A stretch of DNA of 64,000 nucleotides from JAZSMJ01 sp045535815 (GTDB lineage Bacteria; Bacillota; Clostridia; Oscillospirales; CAG-272), in the NCBI GenBank assembly GCA_045535815.1, contig JAZSMJ010000066.1:6414-70413 (forward strand), written 5' to 3'. A program made the translations under genes and the position numbers. Positions 1-7,253 of the stretch are shown piece by piece (the first letter of the stretch is position 1; each line of letters starts with the position of its first letter). The notes beneath the pieces are model-generated. The model was not told the DNA's origin. It saw nothing but the letters and a program-made list of their open reading frames with translations, and did not search any database.

Positions 1-439
1 TCGCTATTATTTCATCTGAACGCAACTTCGTCTCAACTTGAGACGAAGTTAAATCACGCCGTGCTCCTTGCCGTTTTATTGCATCGATTTTCATCTTGTA
101 TGCTTTTGCACGTTCGCTGGGGAGAATAAACTCTCTCTGCAAATTGCTGTCTACCATGATGATTGTAGCGACATCTCTGTCCACATCTCGGACAATTACG
201 GGCATTGTATTAAATCCGGCTTGTTCACAGGCATATTTGCGTCTGTGTCCTGAAATCAGTTCGTATAATCCATTTTCAATCGGTCTGACAATTGCCGGAA
301 CTATAATGCCATATTCTTTGACGCTCTCTATTGTCTGCTTCATGGAGTCATCATCTCTGATGCTGAATGGGTGATTGGGAAATGAAACAATTTTGCTGAT
401 TGGTAAATTCATTATTTGTTCCGTAGAGCCCTTTAACAT
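1..439 (-). CDS. ParB N-terminal domain protein of an integrative element (C-terminus cut by window edge)
   Basis: Open from an ATG at 437-439 to the first base of the window, so only the first ~146 residues are present. A strong Shine-Dalgarno sequence (GGAGGT) lies just upstream. The translation shows the ParB/Spo0J N-terminal fold: LPISKIV near residue 12, then ISGHRRKYACEQAG, the 'GHRR' nucleotide-binding box, followed by MVDSNLQRE. ParB-domain proteins bind DNA as CTP-dependent clamps. Copies like this are common in conjugative and integrative elements of Clostridia, where they help maintain the element. The adjacent genes on the same strand (small protein, recombinase remnant) fit that context. 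The family is clear; the role in this element is inferred. Confidence 0.85.
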   Translation of the reverse strand, partial: MLKGSTEQIMNLPISKIVSFPNHPFSIRDDDSMKQTIESVKEYGIIVPAIVRPIENGLYELISGHRRKYACEQAGFNTMPVIVRDVDRDVATIIMVDSNLQREFILPSERAKAYKMKIDAIKRQGARRDLTSSQVETKLRSDEIIA

Positions 440-470
440 TTTGACCTCCTGCTATGCAAACAATTCCTTG

Positions 471-755
471 TTATAATTTTAACTGTATGTATGCTTCCAA
501 CAGTTCTTGAAGAGTTCTCCCGGATGTTTCATCGAAGGAAAGTTTTACGGTATATTTTCCGTGCTTATAACAATAAGGATTTTTAATTTGCTTTACAAAA
601 TTATTTATCCGTTCTTCTTGCGTAAGATCTGTGTTAATTTTGACATCCCGAATATCTACTAGCTCATCACGGTCAACTGTAAGCAAATCAACATTTTTTA
701 GATTGTCAAGAGTTGTTTTCTTGTTTTCATTATCAGTTATATTATGCTCATCCAT
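471..755 (-). CDS. Small conserved protein typical of Clostridial integrative elements (DUF6870-like)
   Basis: 94 residues, ATG start preceded by GAAGGATT. The layout is an acidic, Asn-rich head (to ~residue 25), then LLTVDRDELVDIRDVKIN, then RINNFVKQIKNPYCYKHGKY and a C-terminal KLSFDETSGRTLQELLEAYI segment. I recognise this 'RDELVDI...QIKNPYCY...TLQELLEAY' pattern from short hypothetical proteins carried by Clostridial mobile elements and associate it with DUF6870, from memory and without a search. No catalytic motif is visible. It lies between the ParB gene and the recombinase remnant on the same strand, so it probably belongs to the same element. Function unknown. Confidence 0.7.
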   Translation of the reverse strand: MDEHNITDNENKKTTLDNLKNVDLLTVDRDELVDIRDVKINTDLTQEERINNFVKQIKNPYCYKHGKYTVKLSFDETSGRTLQELLEAYIQLKL

Positions 756-822
756 CTTGAATCCTTCACTAAAAGTATAACGACGATCATTGATAGGATA
801 CTCTTTGATCGCCGCTATCGCA

Positions 823-1062
823 TCAGAAGCACCTCCATTCCTTTTTAATTTGCAGAAAAAGAAAAATAGGACTAAAGCGACGCCCGTTTGTCGGGTTTTG
901 CTTTAGTCCTATTATATCAGAGGCATCTGCGTATATTCCGTAAAGCTCCCATCCGTCTTTATTCGATATGTATTTTTCAAAAAAGCTTTTCTGATTTTCA
1001 AGCGAGAGCGCCTGGTCGCTCTTGTCTGTCGATACACGGCAGTATACCGCTATCCGCTTCAA
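823..1062 (-). pseudogene. Truncated serine recombinase, N-terminal resolvase fragment only
   Basis: The first ~47 residues are a clean resolvase/invertase N-terminus: KRIAVYCRVSTDKSDQALSL carries the catalytic serine in 'YCRVST', followed by ENQKSFFEKYISNKDGWELY. Family homology stops at 'GIYADA', where the helix leading to the rest of the catalytic domain should begin. The remaining 30-odd residues are read through a stem-loop (868-910) and a run of A/T. A large serine recombinase is normally about 500 residues, so this one lacks most of the catalytic domain and all DNA-binding parts and should be inactive. Its ATG overlaps the upstream small gene by 4 bases, as in intact element operons. 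Confidence 0.85.
868..910 (-). terminator. Stem-loop at the break point of the recombinase remnant
   Basis: Arms AGGACTAAAGC (868-878) and GCTTTAGTCCT (900-910) pair perfectly over 11 bp. A second small stem, CCCG/CGGG, sits in the loop. Reading on the minus strand the hairpin is followed by ATTTTTCTTTTT, so it can act as an intrinsic terminator. It lies exactly where the recombinase homology ends. Confidence 0.7.
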
Positions 1063-1244
1063 GCCTTATCACCTCTGCAGTCGGGAATATAATGCAGCTC
1101 ATTTTCTCTTATAAGAGCACGCTCAAGTGCAAGCGTTACCGCCTTTATAAAAAGCTTTTCCATATGCGGATCAAGCCTTGTGATCTTGGATATCAGCCTC
1201 ACCCGATCTGCCTTTTTTGATGTGTTCAATTTCATCGCCTCCAC
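1059..1244 (-). CDS. Small hypothetical protein, translationally coupled to recombinase remnant
   Basis: 61 residues if started at the GTG at 1244. An in-frame ATG at 1233-1235 is the alternative, but GGAGG is only two bases from it, so the start is unsettled. The product is basic at its N-terminus (KLNTSKKADR), then predicted helical (RLISKITRLDPHMEKLFIKAVTLALERAL), with no motif I can name. Its stop overlaps the recombinase ATG by 4 bases, an arrangement usual for small genes placed directly before element recombinases. Function unknown. Confidence 0.5.
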   Translation of the reverse strand: MEAMKLNTSKKADRVRLISKITRLDPHMEKLFIKAVTLALERALIRENELHYIPDCRGDKA

Positions 1245-1340
1245 TTGATAAATACGCCCGAAAAGCTTCCCTTATGAAAAACAAAAGGGGAAAAATTTAA
1301 ATCATTAAAAAAAATATTTTTTATGCAATCTAAAAACGCA

Positions 1341-1369
1341 TTGACACTTAATGTCAAAAATGGTAGTAT
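1341..1369 (+). promoter_or_regulatory. Predicted sigma-A promoter of the BtrH-like gene, overlapping a TTGACA/TGTCAA dyad
   Basis: TTGACA at 1341-1346 and TAGTAT at 1364-1369 are 17 bases apart. The -35 hexamer is also the left arm of a short dyad, TTGACActtaaTGTCAA (1341-1357), which could be an operator. The TATAAT at 1367 is too far (20 bases) to be the standard partner. Confidence 0.5.
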
Positions 1370-1403
1370 AATATATAATATTATTTTAAAAAAGGATCAT
1401 AAA

Positions 1404-2369
1404 ATGAAAAGCTATATTTTGCCTTTCTCTTCCGATGTAGAGGTGCAGACGTATCAATACAGAGCCTTCCCGTTGGGGATCATTAAAGCAGTTTTAGGTG
1501 AATACGATATATTTCTTTGCAACAGATTAATTAATGTTGCGTTTTCTCCGGATAGCGGATTGTTTGATTTTTTAGATGATGACCTTTGGGGGTTAAGAGA
1601 CGGATTCGGTACAATGCAGAGTATGTTTCTTCATCCCGATACATACGGAAAAGGCGGAATGGATATAATTGAACTTAATAAATCAATGATAGATTCCGGT
1701 CATTATATAAACGGTGAATACAACGAGTTTTATATCCGTCAGAAAGCATCGTATAACAAGAGACACTTTGAACACGATTATCTCATTTTCGGATATGACG
1801 ATGAAAAAAGAGTTTTTAAATCAGCCGGATATCTTGCAGATAAAAAGTATTCGATGTTTGATATTGATTATGAAGATTACCTGAGATCTGTCATAAACGC
1901 AAAGACAAATTTGCTTTTCGTTCACTATATAAAATATAACCAAAATATATCAGTTCAGCTTAATACGGAAAAGATCAAAGAAGAACTTAATAATTATCTG
2001 GGCTCAAAAAAAGATGTTACATCGCCTTCTGATAATATTTATGGAATAAGTGCGTGGAACAGGCTTTGCGAATATGTAGATCAATCTAATGACGATCTTG
2101 ATTTCAGATTCGGAAGACTATTCGCGGAACATAAATCTCTTATGCTGTACAGGATGAATAAGCTAAGTGAGCTTAAAGCGTGCAATGCAGACAACTTGAT
2201 AGAGCAATACCGCGAAACCGTATACTCGATCGCTCAGCAGATACATAAACTGTTTATCAAATACACAATATCGGGCGACAAAAAAACCAAAGAAAGAATA
2301 GTTGAAAAAATACGATCTGCCACAGAAGCCGAATCGAGAATTATTGAACAGTTTATACTGAAAATATAG
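1404..2369 (+). CDS. BtrH/C39-peptidase-like protein of natural-product loci
   Basis: 321 residues from the ATG at 1404, chosen because AAAGGATC precedes it; an upstream in-frame ATG at 1323 lies before the promoter. The middle resembles the butirosin-H-type N-terminal/C39-like fold found in peptide and polyketide gene clusters: EFYIRQKASYNKRHFEHDYL (about residues 110-130), then IFGYDDEKRVFKSAGY and MFDIDYEDYLR. The C-terminal third is helical and lysine-rich. In this family the fold is used for acyl or peptidyl transfer, or the protein is a catalytically degenerate relative; I see no clear Cys-His pair that would settle it. Its neighbours (radical SAM, PqqD-like, ACP and FkbH-like proteins) support a natural-product role. 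TIGRFAM 'CLI_3235' peptide maturation proteins are a possible home, from memory. Confidence 0.5.
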   Translation: MKSYILPFSSDVEVQTYQYRAFPLGIIKAVLGEYDIFLCNRLINVAFSPDSGLFDFLDDDLWGLRDGFGTMQSMFLHPDTYGKGGMDIIELNKSMIDSGHYINGEYNEFYIRQKASYNKRHFEHDYLIFGYDDEKRVFKSAGYLADKKYSMFDIDYEDYLRSVINAKTNLLFVHYIKYNQNISVQLNTEKIKEELNNYLGSKKDVTSPSDNIYGISAWNRLCEYVDQSNDDLDFRFGRLFAEHKSLMLYRMNKLSELKACNADNLIEQYRETVYSIAQQIHKLFIKYTISGDKKTKERIVEKIRSATEAESRIIEQFILKI

Positions 2370-2439
2370 CAATTTAAAAAATATGAGCGGTAAAAAAGAT
2401 GCATTTTGAAAAGCATTGTGTTCTAAAGGACAATTTTGG

Positions 2440-2479
2440 AAGAATACGGCATACCTCTTTTGAGATATGCCGTATTCTT
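2440..2479 (+). terminator. Strong intrinsic terminator after the BtrH-like gene
   Basis: Perfect 14-bp arms AAGAATACGGCATA (2440-2453) and TATGCCGTATTCTT (2466-2479) with a 12-base loop. The stem lies 70 bases after the stop codon. The T tract is weak, but the stem is long. Confidence 0.7.
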
Positions 2480-2570
2480 GTGTTTGTGTCTACAAATGCA
2501 AAATTTATTAGGGAAAATGATGAGATAAAATTATCACTTGGAGTATTTTTTATAAACTTCTCTAAAAGTA

Positions 2571-2599
2571 TTTACAATTCGTCGAAACAATGATATAAT
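2571..2599 (+). promoter_or_regulatory. Sigma-A promoter for the structured RNA
   Basis: TTTACA (2571-2576) and TATAAT (2594-2599) with 17-base spacing. Transcription would begin near 2605-2607, at the first base of the long closing stem of the following RNA. Confidence 0.7.
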
Positions 2600-2605
2600 T
2601 TTATT

Positions 2606-2815
2606 GTCACACAAACTTAATAATCGGTATTAATGATATTTTCTGCTTTAAGGAATATTATACCTTTTTTTGAGCATACCTAAATTAATGGACTTGGTAA
2701 AAATGCAAGCTCCTCTAGTTTGGGTATGTCTGAAATATTCATATTCCGGTTAGTTTGTGTGACAACAATCGGAGTTTGCGTTTTTCGGTGCGTGGCTTCG
2801 GTTACGCACCTTTTT
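2606..2815 (+). ncRNA. Structured non-coding RNA, 6S-like (ssrS candidate)
   Basis: No protein is encoded here. A canonical promoter fires at the left edge and an intrinsic terminator (stem GGTGCGT/ACGCACC, 2787-2810, then TTTTT) closes the right edge. The first 12 bases, GTCACACAAACT (2606-2617), pair perfectly with AGTTTGTGTGAC (2752-2763). Further in, CATACCTAAA pairs with TTTGGGTATG, and GGACTTG pairs with CAAGCTCC around one bulge. Together these make one rod of about 158 bases with large internal loops. A single long hairpin with a central bubble is the hallmark of 6S RNA, which binds RNA polymerase. I cannot confirm the 6S consensus by eye; a cis-acting or element-borne RNA is the alternative. 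Confidence 0.55.
2787..2815 (+). terminator. Intrinsic terminator of the 6S-like RNA
   Basis: Stem GGTGCGT/ACGCACC around GGCTTCGGTT, followed directly by TTTTTAT. Confidence 0.8.
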
Positions 2816-2834
2816 ATATTCTTATATCAAAAAA

Positions 2835-3077
2835 TTAATCAGTGCTTTCATCAAAAGTTTTAAACAGATCGTCTACGGCAGTGCCAAGAATTTTCGCAAT
2901 GACAAAGATCTCTTTATCAGTCGCAAGTCTTACTTGACCTTCTAATTTTGAATAACTTGTAGGATTGATATCACAGCCCATTGTTTGCATTTTTGAAATA
3001 AAATCTCTTTGTGATATTCCTTGTTTTTTACGCAGTTGTTCAATGTTTCGTCCAACAATATTTGCGTTGCCGTATCA
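2835..3077 (-). pseudogene. XRE-family helix-turn-helix regulator, start disrupted or frameshifted
   Basis: Reading minus-strand from 3074 to the TAA at 2835 gives NIVGRNIEQLRKKQGISQRD followed by FISKMQTM, SYSKLEG and IFVIAKILGTAVDDLFKTF, a standard XRE DNA-binding domain of about 75 residues. No ATG, GTG or TTG lies in frame: a TGA at 3075-3077 precedes it, and the two plausible upstream ATGs (3098-3100 and 3076-3078) are in the other two frames. Either one base has been lost or gained near 3065-3075, an assembly error hides the start, or a rare ATT start at 3057-3059 is used. It is divergent from the 3238 gene, and three operator-like repeats lie between them, so it probably regulates itself and that gene. 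Confidence 0.7.
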
Positions 3078-3114
3078 TTTTTTCTGGGTTTCAATTCCAT
3101 CACCACTCGATTAT

Positions 3115-3201
3115 AATTCTGTTATAGAATATTATATAACCGAATAGCATTGACATAATTCTGTAATGGAAGTATAATATAAATAATTCCGAAACAGAAT
3201 T
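3115..3201 (+). promoter_or_regulatory. Divergent promoter with three operator-like repeats
   Basis: A textbook plus-strand promoter, TTGACA (3150-3155), 17-base spacer, TATAAT (3173-3178), drives the 3238 gene. Three related sites surround it: AATTCTGTTATAGAAT (3115-3130), AATTCTGTAATGGAAG (3157-3172, filling the spacer) and AATTCCGAAACAGAATT (3185-3201, reverse orientation). A TATAAT on the minus strand (3110-3115) would serve the XRE gene. A repressor at the middle site would block polymerase directly. Confidence 0.65.
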
Positions 3202-3237
3202 ATAATTTATGTAAAAATTAACAAGCAAGAGGATGTA

Positions 3238-3519
3238 ATGGTATTGGATGATATAAAAAGCAGCATGGAAATACAATGCGTTTTATCATTAAGCGAGAAA
3301 AGACAGGAAGTATATAAGCTTGCAAAAGAAAAGGGAATTGTATTAGATGAATCGACGCAAGAGTTTTTTGATTACTATTTATTTCGGAAGAAAACCGTAA
3401 TTCAATATGATGAAGATGAAATTATGATTCTTTCAGTAGAAGGTAATTGGGAAGATGAGGTCCACATTAAGCATGATGGAACGTATTCCTGCTTCGGAGG
3501 GATTAACTGTATTTTTTAA
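3238..3519 (+). CDS. Small protein under XRE-type control; speculative second peptide precursor
   Basis: 93 residues, ATG preceded by AGAGGATGTA. The N-terminal half is helical; RQEVYKLAKEKGIVLDESTQ recalls the 'A-KEKGI-(V/T)-TEE' helix of Nif11-type leader peptides, though there is no Gly-Gly cleavage site after it. The C-terminus ends in GTYSCFGGINCIF, with the protein's last two cysteines seven residues apart. It stands alone between a regulated promoter and a terminator, just upstream of the PqqD/radical SAM operon. It could be a precursor for those enzymes, or an unrelated small regulator or antitoxin. I do not recognise a family. Confidence 0.55.
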   Translation: MVLDDIKSSMEIQCVLSLSEKRQEVYKLAKEKGIVLDESTQEFFDYYLFRKKTVIQYDEDEIMILSVEGNWEDEVHIKHDGTYSCFGGINCIF

Positions 3520-3540
3520 TAATAAATGTATAATTATTTT

Positions 3541-3570
3541 TCCGGACTGTATTTAAGTCCGGAATTTCTT
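3541..3570 (+). terminator. Intrinsic terminator after the 3238 gene
   Basis: Stem CCGGACT/AGTCCGG (3542-3562), then AATTTCTTTT. It separates the small gene from the following operon. Confidence 0.7.
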
Positions 3571-3581
3571 TTATATAACCG

Positions 3582-3632
3582 TTCTATATATCATAGAATT
3601 ATATAGACAAGTATGATTTTTTATGGTATAAT
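3582..3632 (+). promoter_or_regulatory. Dyad operator plus promoter of the pqqD-radical SAM operon
   Basis: TTCTATATATCATAGAA (3582-3598) is an inverted repeat around five bases. It sits directly upstream of a promoter with TAGACA (3604-3609), 17 bases, TATAAT (3627-3632). A near-identical dyad is at 10938-10954 before the ACP gene, which suggests a shared regulator. Confidence 0.55.
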
Positions 3633-3658
3633 ATGTCAAAAGACAATGGGGGATCAAT

Positions 3659-3937
3659 ATGAAAAAGTACATAAAAAATAAAACCATGGAATATATCGAA
3701 CTTGATGAATCGGAAACAGTGATTAATGACATTGAAAGCGGAGATATACATTATATTGATGAAGTATCAACGATTATTTTAAAGCAACTTGAAAAAGCAT
3801 TATCGTTTGAAGAACTGATTGTAGCATTGCTTGAGCTGTTTGAAGGGAATGAACATGAGATCAGACAGGATACCGCCGAGTTCTTGAATGAGCTTGTACA
3901 GAAAAATATCATCCTTGAGGTAGAAGATGAAGATTGA
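3659..3937 (+). CDS. PqqD-family leader-peptide-binding protein (RRE)
   Basis: 92 residues with a GGGGGATC ribosome site. The protein has the PqqD pattern: two short strands ending in GDIHYIDEVSTIIL, then helices SFEELIVALLELFEGNEHEI and an FLNELVQKNII C-terminal helix, as in winged-helix RiPP recognition elements. PqqD-type proteins bind the leader of a ribosomal peptide and present it to a modifying enzyme, usually a radical SAM protein. Here it overlaps the radical SAM gene by 11 bases, so the two are translationally coupled. It is acidic at both ends, and I see no fusion to another domain. Confidence 0.8.
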   Translation: MKKYIKNKTMEYIELDESETVINDIESGDIHYIDEVSTIILKQLEKALSFEELIVALLELFEGNEHEIRQDTAEFLNELVQKNIILEVEDED

Positions 3938-4943
3938 ATCTGTCTATTTTGAACTGACGAATATCTGTAATCTGAACTGCAAAACCTGCTATAACCGCTC
4001 CGGATTGAATAATGAACGCCGGGAGATACCTATAGACGTATTATTTGAGTCAATCGAGAGATTTAATCGGTACGGACTGAAATCAGTTCAATTAAGCGGT
4101 GGAGAAACAATGCTTTATACAGACATTGTGCCGCTTTTTGAGAAGATTCACAAAGTGCCTGACCTGCCGTTTTCAATTTCTACGAACGGTACTGTGCACG
4201 GAGATTTATTGCTTGATTATTACAGAAGAGTTCCAAATCTGTATGTTCAGCTTAGTCTGGACGGAGCAAATGAGAAAGTTAATGCACGGACTCGCGGCAA
4301 AGGAAATTTTGAAAGATCTTTGCAGTTTCTCAAAGGATTGCATGACAGCGAGCGTCCTGTAGGCTATCGTATAAAAATGGTATTGTCAAAGTATAACGTG
4401 GATAATATTCCCGATTATTTCCGTCTTGCCTCAGAGTATGACTGTGAGCCGCGTTTTTCATTTATGAATTCTGTTGGCAACGGAGAAAAAAACTGGTCTG
4501 ATATGGCGCTGTCCGATGCAGAGAAAATGAAAGCATTGCGGTATATTGATCAAGCGAACAAAGCTTATAATATGGAAGTAACGCTTCCGTTCTGTGCGTT
4601 CAGCTGCCCGTTTGCAAGTGATGATCCGTATAATGTCAAGCTGAGCTGCATGGTGAAGCCGAACGGAGATATTATGCCTTGCCAGGGATTATACGATCCG
4701 GTATTCACGCTTAGTAATATAAATAAATTTGATGAGAACGAGCTTCAGCAAAACATGGAAAAGCTCTGCAATATTGCGTGTAAACGGCTGGATATGGACT
4801 ATGGGTGCAAAAAATGCTTGATTGAACCGCTGTGCAAGAGAGGTTGCCCTGCTATGGCGGTGCTGAATAGCGGTGATATTCTCGGAACTGATAAAGAGTG
4901 TTCATTCCGCCTCAAGCATTATTTGAAATATCAGCTTAGATAA
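3927..4943 (+). CDS. Radical SAM/SPASM peptide maturase
   Basis: 338 residues. The SAM-binding [4Fe-4S] motif CNLNCKTC uses Cys14, Cys18 and Cys21; QLSGGETML near residue 56 is the GGE motif. The C-terminal SPASM region holds the auxiliary-cluster cysteines: SCMVKPNGDIMPCQGLY, then CNIACK, GCKKCLIEPLCKRGCP. SPASM enzymes of this size make thioether, C-C or epimerised residues in ribosomal peptides. Coupling to the upstream PqqD-like gene, and the nearby candidate precursor with two cysteines, make a thioether or other crosslink the natural guess. The precise reaction cannot be read from sequence. Confidence 0.85.
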   Translation: MKIESVYFELTNICNLNCKTCYNRSGLNNERREIPIDVLFESIERFNRYGLKSVQLSGGETMLYTDIVPLFEKIHKVPDLPFSISTNGTVHGDLLLDYYRRVPNLYVQLSLDGANEKVNARTRGKGNFERSLQFLKGLHDSERPVGYRIKMVLSKYNVDNIPDYFRLASEYDCEPRFSFMNSVGNGEKNWSDMALSDAEKMKALRYIDQANKAYNMEVTLPFCAFSCPFASDDPYNVKLSCMVKPNGDIMPCQGLYDPVFTLSNINKFDENELQQNMEKLCNIACKRLDMDYGCKKCLIEPLCKRGCPAMAVLNSGDILGTDKECSFRLKHYLKYQLR

Positions 4944-4981
4944 GAGTATTATTGGAGTTTTCGTACATAAAAAGGATCAAA

Positions 4982-6457
4982 ATGAATAATACGAAAATAT
5001 TAAAAGCAGTTCTTGCCGTTAAAGGAGAATATACCATTACTGTTTTGGGCGTAAGTATGATGCCCGTGTTGAAACACGGGCAGACTGTGAAAGTTGTTAA
5101 ACAGAATAGCTATGTTGTCGGAGATATTCTTGTGTATGAATATAAGAATGAAGGTTTGCTTGCGCACAGAGCGCTGAAAATTGAAAACGGACGCTATTTC
5201 TGCAAGGGTGACAATTCTTTCAGATTGGAAGATATTACTGCGGAACAAGTTATTGGAAAAATTGAACTTGATGAAGATGAAAACCGTACCGCAGAGTTTA
5301 TTGAAGCGTCATATGCTATAAACAGACTGTTCCGAAAGAACGGATATGACATAGAGAAAACAAGATCACATCCGCAATATGAAGTATATAAGCATACATA
5401 TATTGATCGAATACAAAAAAATGAGCTTGTGGTAAATATTCGCAAGCTGGCGAATGGAGTTTCGGTCGAAGATGCGGAAACAATACGTGCGTTAGAAAAA
5501 CATAAATGCTTTTATTTGCTGTCTCAGATTCCATCATATAGATCCAAACAGATAATGCAGCTTGCGGTAAGTCAAGCTGCGACGAAAATTCGATATAATA
5601 CTTGCGCAGAAGTCTTCGCGGATCTAAAAAATATTCCGTATGCCGTTATCAAAGGCGCAGTATTATCTGATCAGATCTACGGTAATTCTGCATATAGAAC
5701 GTCGGGTGATATTGATCTGTTGATTGCTCCTGATAACGTTCAGGAAGTAAAATCTATTTTAAAAAAACACGGATTTATACAAGGATATGTAAACGGCAAT
5801 GATATCGTTCCGTACAGCAGGCAGGAGCTGATATATCAAAAAGCTTTTACGCATCAGATGGCAGCATTTGTGAAGCCAACCGGAGTTATGCTGTTTCCGT
5901 TTGTTAATATTGATGTTAATCTGGATATATTCTGGGGTGAAAGCGAACGAAAAGCGGATATGCAATCGTTTTTGCAAAACAGGGAAGATTACAATGTGCT
6001 TGGCGTAGAGGTGCAAAAGCTAAAACCGATATACGAATTTATTTCACTTTGCATGCATCACTACAAAGATTGTAATTCATTGTATCTGCTCTCGGAGCGA
6101 GGCGTCAACCTTTCGTTGTTCTGCGATATTTATTACTATATAACGAAAGTGGCCCCGGATCCTTTTCAACTGAAAAACGCGTGCGATTCCTATGGCGTGA
6201 CGGATTATGTGGCGTATTGCGTATTCCATACTTATAGATTGTTTGAAGATGCTGAGCTTTTGAAATATCATCAAATTTTGGCGCCGGGCGGAATCGGTAA
6301 TCACTACTTTCGATTTGGTTTAACGGAGGATGAATATAAATATCCGGGGTTCGGTATTTCTGAATACGTTTTGAATGATTCGTTTCGAGAACGTTTTCTT
6401 TCATGCCTTAATGAAAAGGATATTGAAAAAATAGAGATAAACAAAAAGTTTATGTAA
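4982..6457 (+). CDS. Fusion: S26 signal-peptidase-like domain + NTP_transf_5 nucleotidyltransferase
   Basis: 491 residues from the ATG at 4982 (AAAGGATC upstream); a TTG at 4952 is less likely. Residues ~10-95 have the S26 fold: TVLGVSMMPVL with Ser25, then LLAHRAL with His62 in the place of the usual Lys, then KGDN at 75-78. This Ser/His arrangement is that of ER/SipW-type signal peptidases, but there is no membrane anchor. Residues ~205-440 match the uncharacterised nucleotidyltransferase family (PF14907): AVIKGAVLSDQIYG, then SGDIDLLIAP with the metal-binding GDID at 242-245, then MHHYKDC further on. Such nucleotidyltransferases occur in lasso-peptide and capsule loci. The domains lie between the radical SAM and kinase genes, implying a tailoring role. 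Confidence 0.75.
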   Translation: MNNTKILKAVLAVKGEYTITVLGVSMMPVLKHGQTVKVVKQNSYVVGDILVYEYKNEGLLAHRALKIENGRYFCKGDNSFRLEDITAEQVIGKIELDEDENRTAEFIEASYAINRLFRKNGYDIEKTRSHPQYEVYKHTYIDRIQKNELVVNIRKLANGVSVEDAETIRALEKHKCFYLLSQIPSYRSKQIMQLAVSQAATKIRYNTCAEVFADLKNIPYAVIKGAVLSDQIYGNSAYRTSGDIDLLIAPDNVQEVKSILKKHGFIQGYVNGNDIVPYSRQELIYQKAFTHQMAAFVKPTGVMLFPFVNIDVNLDIFWGESERKADMQSFLQNREDYNVLGVEVQKLKPIYEFISLCMHHYKDCNSLYLLSERGVNLSLFCDIYYYITKVAPDPFQLKNACDSYGVTDYVAYCVFHTYRLFEDAELLKYHQILAPGGIGNHYFRFGLTEDEYKYPGFGISEYVLNDSFRERFLSCLNEKDIEKIEINKKFM

Positions 6458-6472
6458 ATACGGGGATTTTAA

Positions 6473-7252
6473 ATGAGATTACATATTCAACTTCCATATC
6501 ACGAAGATAGCTACACGGTCGATACCGAGTGTGAAGAAATAATCAGCGCACTGCGAATTACATACGGCAAATTTTGTAATACACTCGAGTGTGAAGATAT
6601 GTATGTTTATAGGATAATCCGAGATGGGGAATCATATAAATTAACGTATAACGGACACAAGAGAAATACGGATACACCTCTTCAAATTCTGCACAATGCG
6701 ATGTTTACACATAAAAAGATATCCCCGGGTATTTTTGCACTTCATGCAGGCGGTGTTGAGTGGGGCGGTAAAGCATATATTTTCTGTGCTGCCACGTCTA
6801 CGGGAAAAACTACTTTGACTGCATATCTGACACAAAAGGGACTGAACTATATTGCAGATGATTGTGTTTTTGTAAATATGAATGATCTGATGGTCTATCC
6901 ATGCCATACACCTATTCATCTGAGAGACGGCGGATATAAAGTTCTGCGCGATTTGGGAGTGTTGGAAGATCCCGCTTTCTGTGTGGATGACAGATATGTT
7001 TATATGCCCAATAACCTCTCTTCGATGCAGATGGAGCTTGGTGGTATATTTTTTATAAATCGCACTGAGAATGAGAACGTTATAGAGATACCCGATAAGG
7101 CAACTACCCTGCGGAATCTGATGCTGTCCCCAATTACAAGCTATCCGATGAAGAAAGAGTACATTGCGTTTTTGAACAGATTAACACCATATTGCCGTAG
7201 CATAAAGTATAGTGATATGGACTACGTGTTAAATAAAATTCTGACAATATAA
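6473..7252 (+). CDS. HPr kinase/phosphorylase-like protein
   Basis: 259 residues. A P-loop, AATSTGKTT (about residues 106-114), follows the strand-rich segment FALHAGGVEWGGKAYIFC. Next comes LNYIADDCVFV with the acidic pair typical of HprK C-terminal domains, and then PIHLRDGGYKVL. True HprK has an N-terminal domain and phosphorylates Ser46 of HPr; this version lacks it. Kinases of this shape accompany PqqD-like and nucleotidyltransferase genes in Firmicute lasso-peptide loci, where they phosphorylate the peptide. Peptide phosphorylation is therefore a reasonable inference. It starts 15 bases after the fusion gene and closes the operon before a terminator. Confidence 0.75.
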   Translation: MRLHIQLPYHEDSYTVDTECEEIISALRITYGKFCNTLECEDMYVYRIIRDGESYKLTYNGHKRNTDTPLQILHNAMFTHKKISPGIFALHAGGVEWGGKAYIFCAATSTGKTTLTAYLTQKGLNYIADDCVFVNMNDLMVYPCHTPIHLRDGGYKVLRDLGVLEDPAFCVDDRYVYMPNNLSSMQMELGGIFFINRTENENVIEIPDKATTLRNLMLSPITSYPMKKEYIAFLNRLTPYCRSIKYSDMDYVLNKILTI

Positions 7253-7253
7253 C

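Noticed and set aside
68..374. Plus-strand open frames of 61 and 92 residues
   Set aside because: They lie antisense to the ParB-domain gene, which has a ribosome site and clear family motifs.
2399..2593. Plus-strand 64-residue frame
   Set aside because: It runs through the terminator hairpin and the promoter of the structured RNA and has no ribosome site.
2606..2763. Small inverted-repeat transposon (12-bp terminal repeats)
   Set aside because: No target-site duplication, and the promoter and terminator fit an RNA gene better.
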